DNA of 64,000 nucleotides, from the NCBI GenBank assembly GCA_028583405.1, contig CM053244.1, positions 2,031,607 to 2,095,606 on the forward strand, written 5' to 3'. Below the pieces are notes generated by a model. That model saw only the letters and a list, made by a program, of their open reading frames with translations. It was not told where the DNA came from and did no database searches. This DNA is from Pogonophryne albipinna (taxonomy: Eukaryota > Chordata > Actinopteri > Perciformes > Artedidraconidae). Of this stretch, positions 10,661 to 21,758 are shown piece by piece; the stretch's first letter is position 1, and each line of letters begins with the position of its first letter. Position numbers and translations under genes: made by a program.

Positions 10661-12095
10661 GGTAGTGATTAGTAAAATAAGCATGAATAAAACATTAAAA
10701 GTTAACTAGGTGAAAAAAGGTAAGATACACTTTTAAAACTTGCTAAAACTAGTCTTTGCTGCTGCCTCAAAGAGGAGGAAGGAGGACAGGAGGGAGACAG
10801 GAGAGGCTGGTTCAGGAGCACAGACACACTCCCAACTATAAATGAACCAAAAATAAATAAATAGACAAGTTTCAGTGTTTTTTCATATTGGATATGGTAT
10901 GTTCTTGGTTATGGCCATGATTTTATGATTATTGAAATGTATACAGTCCTGTTTCATATAGGTGTTCCCATAGATCTAGTCTCTTTATTTTCCCCTCAAA
11001 CTGCACCAGATTGATGCTTTTAACTCCAACATAAAAAAAAAATCTTACCGGGGGGGCATGGCCCGGACCCCCCTTGAGGATTTGAGGTCCACCCCCACTT
11101 AACATTGATAGGTTCCTAAATACATTTATCATTTTTTTTTAAATAGTAACCCATGTCCATATGTTTATTGGAGGGTAGTAGATTTAAAACTATGGGCCCT
11201 GCCTGTACCTGTTCGCTCTGCCATCGCGTGAAGGGTCTGCTAACAAGCGTCCAACAGAAAGGTCAATGTTAATGTTGTTGCAAGTCACCTCAACCCTGGC
11301 TGCTGCTGTCAGAGCGTCTCATTTGTAAAGCAAACGGTCTTCAGATAATCTGACGAGCAGTGTGATGAACGAGATCGTCCTCTAAAGTGCTGAGTGATAA
11401 AAAAAAACGCCAGCAGAAAATAAGGTGTGTGTGCTGATGGGGGGGGTGTGTCACCTCCTCTGTGCTGGGAGCAGACAGTGTTGAACAACTGAACCTTGTT
11501 AGTTTATAGCCTGATGAAGTCCAAAGGAAATACAGATTGTATCATAAAAGAGATGTGTTTTTCCACATGAAAAATATGTAATCAGAATTACAACTGTATA
11601 TTAGGCAGATACAAGCTCTTTCATTATGGAAACACCAGCCAGGCTGATTGATTACATTTTAATTCTAGCATTAATCTGGTTCTGACTGCTTGTATTTGGG
11701 AATACATTTATCTAATGCAGCACTGATGTGATTGAGTATGCACGCATGTACAAATATTAGGAGAGTGAGTCTGAAGGCTTTCAGAGTCTGCTCAAATGAG
11801 CGTTGTAGTTCATTTCATTACATTAACTTTGCTTTCTCCAAATCTCTCTCCTTCTGTGACCTGGGAATCCTTCCCTACATCACGATGTTTCTTCTACTCC
11901 ATAAATGCACCTCAAGGAGAGGAGGAGATAGGAGAGGAGGAGAGGAGGCTTCTAGGGGAACTTATAGTGAAGATACACAAGGGTATCCTCTGAGGAGTCT
12001 TTTCAGCAGTGCGGAGGATTTGACAAATGTAACTAATCTTTGGTTTCCAAGCAGTAAATATTTAAAATGGTGATCTATCTTTCTGCCCTTTACAG
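10661..12095. other. Intergenic, no gene recognised
   Basis: AT-rich spacer. It contains a G/C-run segment at 11040-11100 (GGGGGGGCATGGCCCGGA, then complementary C-runs) that looks like a degraded mobile-element end, and a purine-rich AGGAGG stretch near 11915-11950. Reading frames are short and have no recognisable domains. Confidence 0.5.
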
Positions 12096-12360
12096 TTTCT
12101 GTAGATTGTCTGTTCTAACCGCATTACAACAATCCCAACCGAGAATGCTGTTCTCAACCATAAACCGGCTTCTCCGCCCCCTTGACCCCCCCCCATCCTC
12201 CAGGTGCTCTCGATCTCTGCTCGAAGTTTCTGGATTTCTTCCAGGCCAAAGTTGATTCCATCCACCAGCAGCTTCTGGTGCCTGCCCCCCTACTCCAACC
12301 GCACCCCAGCTGCAAGGTATTACTCGTCCACCTAGGTGTTGCCTCTCCACCTTCTCCTCA

Positions 12361-13617
12361 GTGGATGTCATCCAAATTGCCAAGCTGGTCACTAAGGCCA
12401 AGACATCGACCTGCTCCCTCGACCCCATGCCCACAGCCTTGGTCAAGGCAGCTCTATCCACCATCTGCCCCATCATTGTTGACATTGTGAACTTGTCCCT
12501 GTCTTCTGGCACAGTCCCACCCTGTCTCGAAACTGCCTCAGTCTCTCCAATCCTGAAGAAGCCTGGCTTGGACCCGGAGGACCTCAACAACCACCGGCCG
12601 ATCTCAAACCTCATCCTACTGGACCTCTCTGCAGCCTTTGACACAATATCCCATAGCATCCTCCTCGGCTGCCTGTCAGACTACCTTGGCCTCAGTCACA
12701 CAGCTCTTGCCTGGTTCGAGTCCTACCTCTCTAACAGGACTCACTTCGTTACCATCAGTGACTGCAGCTCCCCTCCGGCCCCAGTTAACCAAGGTGGTCT
12801 CAGCTTTCACTCTTATGCCGATGACACACAGCTCTATGTCTGCACCAAACCGTCCACACAGCTCCCACCTCTTTCCCTTGTCAACTGCCTCCAGGACATC
12901 AACAACTGGATGTCATCAAACCTGCTAAAAATAAACAGCAACAAAACTGAGCTCATCATTGTGGCTCCCAAGGCGCAGCTCCAGAAGGTTGGTGACCTGC
13001 TTCTCACCATTGACGGCTGCTCCATCTCCCCGTCCACTGAAGTCCGCAACCTGGGAGTCTTCCTGGACTCCACCCTCTCTTTCCAGGCGCATATCAAATC
13101 CGTGACCAAATCCGCCTTCTACCATCTCAAAAACATTGCCAGACTCCGCCCCTCACTCACTGACTCTGTGGCAGAAACACTCATACACGCCTTCATCACA
13201 TCCCGTCTGGACTACTGCAATGGAGTCCTGTCCGGGGTTCCCAGCAAAACCCTGGCCAGGCTCCAATATGTCCAGAACTCTGCCGCCAGGCTTCTCACCC
13301 GCACTAAGCCATGGCAACATATCACCCCCACTCTCATCCACCTCCACTGGCTGACGGTCAAGTCCCGAATTCACTATAAAACACTCCTCCTCACGTACAA
13401 GTCCCTCCATACCCTCGCCCCCCAGTACTTAACAGACCTCCTACATCCCTATACCCCCTCTCAGAGTCTGCGGTCCTCAAACTGCTCTCCATCTCCCGCT
13501 CTCGCCTTCGTACTGTGGGTGACAGAGCGTTCAGTGTTGCGGCCCCCACCATCTGGAATGCACTTCCTGCCGAGATCCGGAACGCTACCTCACGAGACAT
13601 CTTCAAATCCTCACTGA
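12361..13617 (+). pseudogene. LINE-C reverse transcriptase with two internal deletions
   Basis: The frame reads TCSLDPMPTALVKAAL, ASVSPILKKPGLDPEDLNN and RPISNL, then jumps straight to ILLDLSAAFDTISHSIL. About 60 residues of the fingers present in the sister copy at 50.1-51.0 kb are missing. A second deletion removes the VPQGSVLGPLLF block: VNQGG is followed at once by LSFHSYADDTQLYV (about 12815). Both deletions keep the frame. The C-terminal RT (RLDYCNGVLSGVP, IHLHWLTVKSRIHYKT) is intact until a frameshift after SQSLRSS near 13480. With these blocks missing it cannot be an active polymerase. Confidence 0.85.
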
Positions 13618-13621
13618 AAAC

Positions 13622-14620
13622 CAGTGTTGTGCTAGTTACTGAAAACCAGTAACTAGTTACCATTCCTAGTTACTTCATTTCAAAAGTAACTCAGTTACTT
13701 TACTGATTACTTACACCAAAAAGTAATGCGTTACTGTGAAAAGTAACGTTTTAGTTACTTAAAAAAAGGGCTCCCATTAATGCCCTTATAGCCTTCATTT
13801 CAGTACTGTTATTGCATTGGAGAATAATACAATCTGTTGATCAACTTGACATGCATTATATGCAATCTGGATTGCATCGATATTAGCTGGCTTTCCATTT
13901 TTGTATATTCTTTCTCCAGGTAGTTGGAAAAAGTTTTCCGTCCCATATGCCGTGTGCCGCCCGGACATGGTATCATGCTAACTAGCTCCCTGAAAGCGGG
14001 TGACTCCACTGTAGCAATAGCCTGCATGTGTTCTACAACATACCGTGCAATGGCTTTATCGACTTTTCCCTGGCTAGCAGTCCCTTGGTTAAAATCCAGC
14101 CGCTGTTGCTTAGGTGGAGGTGGAGTGGCGTTGGATGAGTCTGGGTCTGTGCCGGTCTTAGTTACTAGCTTCGTCCCAGCATGTTGTTTTTGCAGATGTT
14201 TTAAGAGATTTTAATGACTGGTTTGGGCAGTAGATAGGCTCTTTGACCCGCCAGGACACAACTTACATTTAACAGAAACTTTCTTTTCTTTGTGCTCGAC
14301 AAAAGTGAAATAGTGAGAATATCTCCAGGTGGATAAACTAGACTTGAGCTCCTCCGCCGCCATGATAGTCTTGTTAGTAAACAACACAAACACGCCCACA
14401 GCGCGTCTCCGCATGTGACACAGGAAGTATTTAAGTACATTTACTCAAGTACTGTACTTAAGTACAGTTCTCATCTCTGTTCGCCTGGCTGTTGAGTATA
14501 TAAAAAAACTAACGGAGTAACGCACCATGTAGTAACGGTAACTGAGTTACTGAATTTGAAAAGTAATGCGTTAGAGTACTAGTTACTGCCAAAAATAACG
14601 GCTTTACAGTCCCAACACTG
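13622..14620 (-). mobile_element. hAT-3: hAT derivative with BED finger
   Basis: A 999-bp insertion has ends CAGTGTTGTG and CCCAACACTG, flanked by the perfect 8-bp repeat CTGAAAAC (13614-13621 and 14621-14628). The outer 100 bp or so on both sides are rich in AGTAACT-type motifs. The interior holds minus-strand transposase relics (13810-14400). Confidence 0.9.
13810..14400 (-). pseudogene. hAT transposase N-terminus with BED zinc finger (relic)
   Basis: The minus reading at 14360-14211 gives LSTWRYSHYFTFVEHKEKK, VSVKCKLCPGGSKSLSTA, the aromatic and C-x2-C half of a BED finger. Further on (14027-13870) comes VESPAFRELVSMIPC and GRKTFSNYLEKEY, typical of the region just before the RNase H-like core of ZBED-related hAT transposases. 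The frame is broken between these blocks and the catalytic core is missing. Confidence 0.75.
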
Positions 14621-14810
14621 CTGAAAACGCACCTGTTCACCATGGCCTTCGGACCCTAGTCCTTTCCTGGTCCCCCGGCTTCCTTTATTTTATTTTTTTG
14701 TTTTGTTTGCTCCTCATTGTTTGTTTTGTTTTGTCTGTCCACCATGTACAGCAACCTTGGGTCCCGTGAAAGGCGCTTTATAAATTCCATTTATTATTAT
14801 TATTACTGAA

Positions 14811-15684
14811 TACAGTTTCACCTTGAAATCACTCGATTTGAATTATATTTTTAAAATCATGTCATGATGTTTGTAAGCGCATACAGCTGCTAACATCAAC
14901 TTATTACATCAACAAGAACATTCACTTTAATTCACCATTTATTTTTCTTTATTTTAGAATACTGTGTATATAATATCACTATCAAATCTGTCACTCTTAT
15001 ATGTCTGGTTATTTTCATAACCATGCTCTACTCAATTATACATATTTAAAGGCTTTAATACATCCTATTTGTGCAATCTTAAATAAAAACATTATGATAC
15101 TAATTATACCACACTCTGATTGTTATTTCAAGTTAATATTCCACTTCCTAAACCAAGCTTTGTTAGCCATTTGAGTGAACGAGACAGCACTTTAAAATGC
15201 ACCTTTGTGGCCACAGTTGTCGTATCGGTCAGCAATCCATCTAAATATTGCCACATTCATCCATCCTCATGTTTTCTTACCTCTTTCAGCCACGCTCTCT
15301 AAATCTCACTTTAGAGCCTCAGTGCAGCAGATAGAGCACTGGATGATGTGAGGAGGTCATTGGGTGAGATATAAAGCCAATAAGCAGGAGATTACAATGT
15401 TCCCATGATTGGTGCAACACCCCCTTATGACCTTCTGTTTTCCTCCAACCTGACATGCACAGTCTCAGATTGACCCTCAACAATCAGCAGTGTTCTCAGC
15501 AGGACACACTGTTTAAAGTAACCTGAGACCTGTCACTGTCCTATATCGCTATAAATACTTTGTTCAACTTATTTTGTACCTTATGGTGGTACCTTGGTGG
15601 TTTCTCTTATGTTGATTAGCAGGTATGCTAGATATATCAAGTAATTAGATATTTCCACCCCTCTTCAATGTTTAAAGCAAATAT
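14811..15684. other. Intergenic, no gene recognised
   Basis: AT-rich spacer. A weak tRNA-SINE-like stretch, CAGCAGATAGAGCACTGGAT, at about 15323 is too diverged to call. The only long frame (15120-15302) shows no domain. Confidence 0.45.
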
Positions 15685-16306
15685 TTGTTTGAACTTATTC
15701 ATTATAATTATTGTACAAAATGGTATAAGAATGAAAACATTAAGATCTGTTCTGTTTAAATTGATTATAGTCTATTATCAATTCAGGTTAAGAAACTAGT
15801 GTTGCTTGCATCCTATTTTAAAAGCATTTCTTTTTATACTCTACTAAAATGCAACAAAAAAGGGTTTGATTCTATTAATTTTGTCTTTTTTATTGCACTT
15901 TGGCAGCAGATTCCTGTGTAGCTTCAGATCTGAGTTGTCTTATTAGTAAGCCGAATGTATACTTTTGTAGCAACTCTATTTTTATATAATGGCAAAGAAA
16001 GGGTTCAGAGTCTTTTCTTTTTTCCCTGTGTCATATGTGGCAGCACTGTTCAATGTTTCTTGAAAACATTACCCACTGTAGTATCTGACGTGTGAATACA
16101 CTCCAACTCTGTATCAACAACACTGTTGTGTAACTTCAGTTAAATACTTGTATGTGTGTAGATTAGAAAGAGGTAAGATAAAGGATCTGCAGTATTTTAT
16201 GAAGTATTAATCGTACAAAGGTCAGTTTTATACGAAGTAGAAGTGTGTATTTACCTGGTAGTAGGCTGTCAGTAATGGCTACACCTCTCTATTTGGGCAC
16301 CCGTGC
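15685..16306 (+). mobile_element. hAT fragment, 3' part (same family as 48597-49961)
   Basis: It is nearly identical to about 49348-49890 of the complete copy and, reversed, to about 40280-40790. The last part jumps from CCTCTCTATTT to GGGCACCCGTG, so about 60 bp before the terminal repeat are deleted. The left terminus is missing. It is non-coding. Confidence 0.8.
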
Positions 16307-17075
16307 TGTAAGGCAAGACTATTGTTAAATTGTTAGCCATTATTTTTGTACCAGCTGTTATTTAGGAATGTATAGGTAATCGTTTTTTACCTTCTCTTTA
16401 TGACACTCTTGGAGGGAAAGATTGTCCTTGCTTCGATCACAAAAGACAAATGTCTAGCATCACTTAGCAGAAGATGTTTTCCTCTGCTTTCTGAAATACT
16501 CTCCATGTTGTTTCAAGGTTTAAGAATGTTAACAGCATGGAAACATGTCTAACCTGGAATAAAGGCATCAAAAGCCAGGCCAACAGGTACTGACTTTTTT
16601 AGAGAATATTTTAGGATGATTATTACTTTTATAATTGATAGATTCTTTAAGTGCTAAGGTTTTTTAAATGTTCTAATTCAAATTCAAAAGTCAATTAAGT
16701 ACATTTGGTAGTCTACTTACTTCTGCCAAAGTCTTTAGTGATCATAACTATATGACAACTATTTCTGTTTATAAAAATTACAACTATTAATGTTCAAATG
16801 ATCTGTGAATAGTCCTGATACATTTCTCAATAGTTTATGTCCATTAACAGAAAGTGAGTAAGTAGCAACAGGGTCAACAGAGGGGCCTTTTTATTGATTC
16901 AGTGTGAGACTTAACTCTGAGAGAATGCAGCGTTATGTTGTCTGCAACAGAGGCTGTGCTACATGACACGGTCAAATCAATGGTAGACACAGCGTTAGAA
17001 ACTGCAGTGTGGCAGCAAGGCCTTCCTCAAACACTGACAAGAAAACCTGAGCAGGCAGTTTGTAGATCAGTGCTC
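16307..17075. other. Intergenic, no gene recognised
   Basis: AT-rich spacer without a recognisable gene or repeat. Confidence 0.45.
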
Positions 17076-17080
17076 TTAAA

Positions 17081-18970
17081 CCTCTTAAGCCCGAGGGTCC
17101 CCCCAGTGGACCCCCCCCACAGTTTTTTTTCGAGACTATGTCTCAGGGCTTCTTAACATTTATGAAACTATTAATGTTTCATACCCTTTTAAAGGTAAGA
17201 AACTCAGCTAACTGACAATAAGAACAATTTTTAGCTAAAAAAAACACAAGAGTAATACCAAGCCTTTGAATTAGCATTGAGCGAAAAAATGCTAACTAAT
17301 GCTAACGCTTTTTTACACAGAACTCACGGTAGAAATGCCCTTATTACTATCTTAACTGCACAAACAAGATATACGATTTAAAGCTGAGACTCCACAGATT
17401 CCAGACATGTAATATCATCACTGTACGCCCCCGAATTGCGGAGCTCTCAGCCAGAAAAGAGAAAGTAAACAACATCCGGTTTAAAAAATATTACAATAAT
17501 TTTGTCGTACCTTTTTTGATTTGTGATCAAAAGTTGTGTTCACCGCAATAAAAACGCCGCTCAAGGTTAATCCAATGTTTTTGTGTCACGTAGAAATGTT
17601 TACTGATAATCCATCATCATATTTATGGCAATATACTGGGTATAAAGTTTTGCAGTCCAGGCGTGCACTTTCAGATATGCTTTGTTCGTTTCTCTATTAC
17701 GTCCGCTATGGTGATGTTTACGTGGATTTGGGAACTGCCCATCGATTCTATTGGTTCTGATGGTTAAGAAAAAGGTGTAAATCACACGAATCGACCAATG
17801 GGTTCCAGAGATATGGTCCTGCGTAAATTATAAAGAATGCCAGCCAGTTTAAGTACATTACGCAGCCGACTTCATTTATTGTTTACTACGTAACCAAGCA
17901 GAAATTGCAGGACCCAGAGCACACGGAGCACAGAGCGGACAGCAGATAACGGAATTGCAGTTTTATTGCTTATAGATTATCAGAACATTTCAAAGGGGAC
18001 ACAGCCACATTGGATATTAACCTATGGATTAACTACATCATCGTTTTTATCGTTTTAATGCCATTGAAGACCAGTTTAGACCAGACAAAGAGGAAGGTAA
18101 GCCATGTTATCCTAGCGCATGTTAGTACCTAGCGCCACTTGTTTTGATGTACGGTTTTGTTGATAACGTCGCGAGTTTGTATCTTTCAGTGTTGAGGTGG
18201 GCACCGTTAGATTCTGTGTCTTTACGATCAAAAACGATGTGTTGGATGTGCAGCTAGGATAAGTAATAAGGGAGCTAGGAGTGATTTTTGGTGCAGTAAT
18301 AGGTTAGCATTTTTCGCTCGGGGCTAATTCAGAGGCTCACTGTTAGCATTGTGTGTTTTTTTTGAAAAAATAAATGAAAAAGATCAGTTAAATGAGTTTT
18401 TTCCCGTTATATGGATATAAAATATTCATAGTTTATTAAATAGTAAGGTTCCTTAGACGTTGTTTCCTGCAAATGACGCAATTTCGGTCCGTGGGGCCTA
18501 AGAGGATAACAGTATGTTTTTATTTTTTCACAACAGATGTATTTGGATGGAATGAATACCTATAGTGATAATTCAAAGTAATAAAATGATTTTTACAGTG
18601 AAAAAGTTCAAATGGAACTGATGGTTCCCAAATTACCCAGAGGTGAGTCCGCCTGGACTTTATTTTTCTAAACCTCTCTAAAAAGGTCAAATTTCACTTG
18701 TTTTGCATCCATCTTGATACAGGGTACTTATTATATGTTATAGTTTGGATTCCTAAAGCTTTTAGTCTACTAACCCATCATTCAAGGGTGGTTTTTACTA
18801 TAAGTAATGGGTTTTCTATATTGATTCTGACACTTCTACATCCAACTCACAGATGTAACCTTGCTTTGAGAGAAAAGATTATTAATTTACCCCTTTTAGA
18901 AGTGAAGATATAGTCTTTGTTGTGTTAGTGGCATTTTCGAACCTGAAAAACAGGCTCAGGGCTTAAGAGG
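17081..18970 (+). mobile_element. PB-1: piggyBac-like element, non-autonomous
   Basis: The termini CCTCTTAAGCCC and GGGCTTAAGAGG are exact inverted repeats, flanked on both sides by TTAAA (17076-17080 and 18971-18975), matching the TTAA target of piggyBac. Internal blocks are shared with 62014-63600 and 35540-36060 (GACTCCACAGATT, ATCATCACTGTA, the ATTCTATTGGTTCTGA region near 17745). The copy at 62014 carries a piggyBac-like first exon; here only the 5' UTR-like part and a 3' end remain. No transposase core is seen. Confidence 0.82.
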
Positions 18971-18975
18971 TTAAA

Positions 18976-20965
18976 GCTTCTAGAATCTCAAAGTACTGAT
19001 TTTTCACAACCTTATCGTGCTGGTGGACTTACCATTTGCTTTTAAAATATCAATTGTTGCTTATTTTTTCTAAATTGTATTTTACCGTACTGTATCATAA
19101 TTATTTGCTGGTTCAGACACCTCTTTTTTAAACGGTCTTGCACTATTCATTACTTCCAAACATGGAACCCCAATCTACCTGGAGGCTTATCTCATGTGGG
19201 ACAGACAGCAGCAAAGCGATGTAACTTAAATGTTCAAGTTGAAGTTTATTGACAGTGTTTTATTCTCTCTTTTGCCCCCAAAAGAGTCACATTTAGAGTT
19301 TTGTTTCGTCAATCCTGGACAGATATAGTGTTTGTCGTTATTTTTACTCCACATATTGCGTGATTGCATAGGTAGTGTTATGGCAATTATGGTATTAAAG
19401 CTTATTACAGTGTAATCCTAATGAAATGTAACTGCTGTATCCTGGGAATGGCATGTAAATGGTTGTGTGATAACAGATGTGTTTGGAAGGGGGTTTTATG
19501 ACACTACAGGAAGAGAGGATGAGTGGAAGGAATTTGCTATAGGGGTTATCTGTATATCCCATTGTTCTTTGTAGGATGTGAGTTTCTGCATACAGTACTG
19601 TGCCATGGGGCGACCACCTGGCCTCACATGATGTTGATTGAAATGTAAATAAGCTTTGATGTCTTCCTATAAGAAGGGTCTGTTTCACACAGAACAGGAC
19701 GTTCTCTTTAGTAGATACGTCATGCTTGCAAGCATTCAAACGAAGATCTCAAAATACTTTATATCGATATTGTGTTTCTTTGCATATTTGCCTAACTCAT
19801 CATTTTCTCTAGACAGCAGCTGATTCTAAGTTGCGATGTTACCATTTGTGTCAGAACGTGTCCCGTCACAATAATGTGTTATACAGACAGTCTGCATTAC
19901 TCTTTTGCCAATATTCAGCACATGTTTCAGCTGTCTTCTTTTCCTGTTGAACATGATGACGTTGCTCTCCAGCATTTTCAGTTCAACGACAGATGATAAT
20001 GAAAGTGTAGACTCCAGAGAATTAACAAACCATGCTTACATGCTTAAAGACACAAGGCTAGCTCTTTCCCCCTGCCTCTTGTCCAGTCTAATGCTAAGCT
20101 AGGCTAACCCTCTCCGGACTTCCCCTCCGTTCTAGAGTCACACACATGAGGCGGACATCACATCTTCCCATCTCACACTCAACACACAAACCAGATGATC
20201 AGTCAAATGATCCGGTAAACAAGCATCAGAACACACTTCCTGTGCACACTGCAGCACAGAGCAACATGTCTTCTACATGTTTACCCATGTCTACATTTCT
20301 TTATATAGTGTATTATTTAGATGGAGAAAACCGAGCACTGCAGCGCATTAATGGATAATAAAAACACATACATAAGAGAATAGAGGGGAGAAGGAGGATA
20401 GGAAGAATCCATGGAGGTTGGAGTGGGGAGCGTGTGGGCCATGTTAATGAAAGAGCATTTATCAGCATAAGCATTGATGGACACTGGCGCAGCTGAAGGC
20501 AGACTCCCCCACCGAGAGGAGAGGAAAAGCATTAGGAGAAGGGATAGAGGGAAATTGCAAGAGTAATAATTTAGCTTCAATAAAACAGACACCCATCAGA
20601 AGGGGAGCTGCCTGGCACAACGACTCAACGTCCCCCCCCCCCCACAGCAAATACTCTCGTCAAAAAGGCCACGGTGTTTCACCAAAAGGCTGTGGATGGA
20701 TGTGTTGATGGTCAGTGTGGAATAGGAAGGAAAAAGCAACCTTTATATACCACATATATCCAGCATCAATGCCATTTTGCTGATGACATTGTTCATAGTT
20801 GTAGCCATGACGTTCTTATACCCAGCTCTGATAGTTGACTGTTGCTCTGTCACTAAACAAACAGCACTTGAAATGCTAAATGGTCCAGTCTTTGTGACCC
20901 CTCTTTACAAGTCAGCATTCACACAGAGGCAGAGGCTGCCAGACAAGGGGCCTGGAGAATAACAT
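18976..20965. other. Intergenic, no gene recognised
   Basis: About 2 kb of AT-rich DNA with short frames only. A 12-C run lies at about 20632-20643. Nothing resembling an exon or RNA gene was recognised. Confidence 0.45.
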
Positions 20966-21104
20966 TCACACACACCATGGTCATTCCTTCAGGAGTAACT
21001 TGGTGTTGACTATCTTGCCCAAGGGCACACCTACATGTTGACTGCTGGGCTGGGGATCGATTGGAGGACGAGCATCGACCCTCTGAGCCACAGCCTCTGA
21101 AACA
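20966..21104 (-). mobile_element. tRNA-derived SINE fragment
   Basis: On the minus strand, GAGGCTGTGGCTCAGAGGGT (an A-box-like GTGGCTCAGAGG) is followed by a CGATCCCCAGC block and CTTGGGCAAGATAG, the CTTGGGCAAGACAC-type body common in teleost tRNA-headed SINEs. It is diverged and partial. Confidence 0.65.
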
Positions 21105-21299
21105 CTGAACAAATTGGAGTTGTTTGCTTTGATTCAGAGTTTGTGAATCAAACTAGTCCCATGCCTAGAATTCAAAGATTTTGAACGTGATTGGAGTTTA
21201 CGTGAGGGATTTTCCGGCAGGGGCGATTCACTGAAAATAAGCCATCATGTCAATTCAAGAGAATTGGGATCTAGCTTTTTCCAAGATTAGCCCATACTA

Positions 21300-21470
21300 G
21301 GAATTATTGGCAAGGTTGGGAGGGTTACTTTAAAAATGTAATCTGTTACAATTACTATTTACCTGTAAAAATATGTAATCATTAACACAATCTAAGTATC
21401 ACAATATAAAAGTAATGTAACCAGATTACTTTTCGTTACTTTTGGATTACCTCAACATCAAACACGATGT
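21300..21470. repeat. AGTAAC-rich element end (hAT-like) fragment
   Basis: GGTTGGGAGGGTTACTTTAA followed by repeated GTAATC/GATTAC motifs resembles the termini of fish hAT-type elements such as the one at 13622-14620. No second end or TSD was found. Confidence 0.45.
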
Positions 21471-21758
21471 CACCTTAGATCTTAGTTCTTAATTCTAAGG
21501 AGAAATCAAGATATTTAGGATATAAAATGGGTCCTCTTACATTTAGGCTAGACCTACAGAATAGTAGCTTACAAAAAGTGTTTTGTTTAATTTATGAATT
21601 AAAATCAAACATTATTTTTGTTTTAATAAATCAGGTATCCACCTTCTACATTAAACATTTGTATTTATATCCTATAACATAGTAATTATTTGTGATTAAT
21701 AATAATAATAATATATTTTTTATGTACTGCTTGTGTGTGTTTGGTGGTGTACCATGCT

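Larger units (their letters stand above)
12096..14810 (+). mobile_element. LINE-C: L2-type LINE, 5'-truncated, split by hAT-3
   Basis: It is a plus-strand element of the same family as the copy at 48023-53290. It begins in the linker between endonuclease and RT (SNPRMLFSTINRLLRPL-like reading near 12145) and ends with the 3' UTR AAAGGCGCTTTATAAATT and a TTA repeat at about 14780-14805. hAT-3 (13622-14620) lies between the RT C-terminus and the 3' UTR. No target duplication was recognised. Confidence 0.85.
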
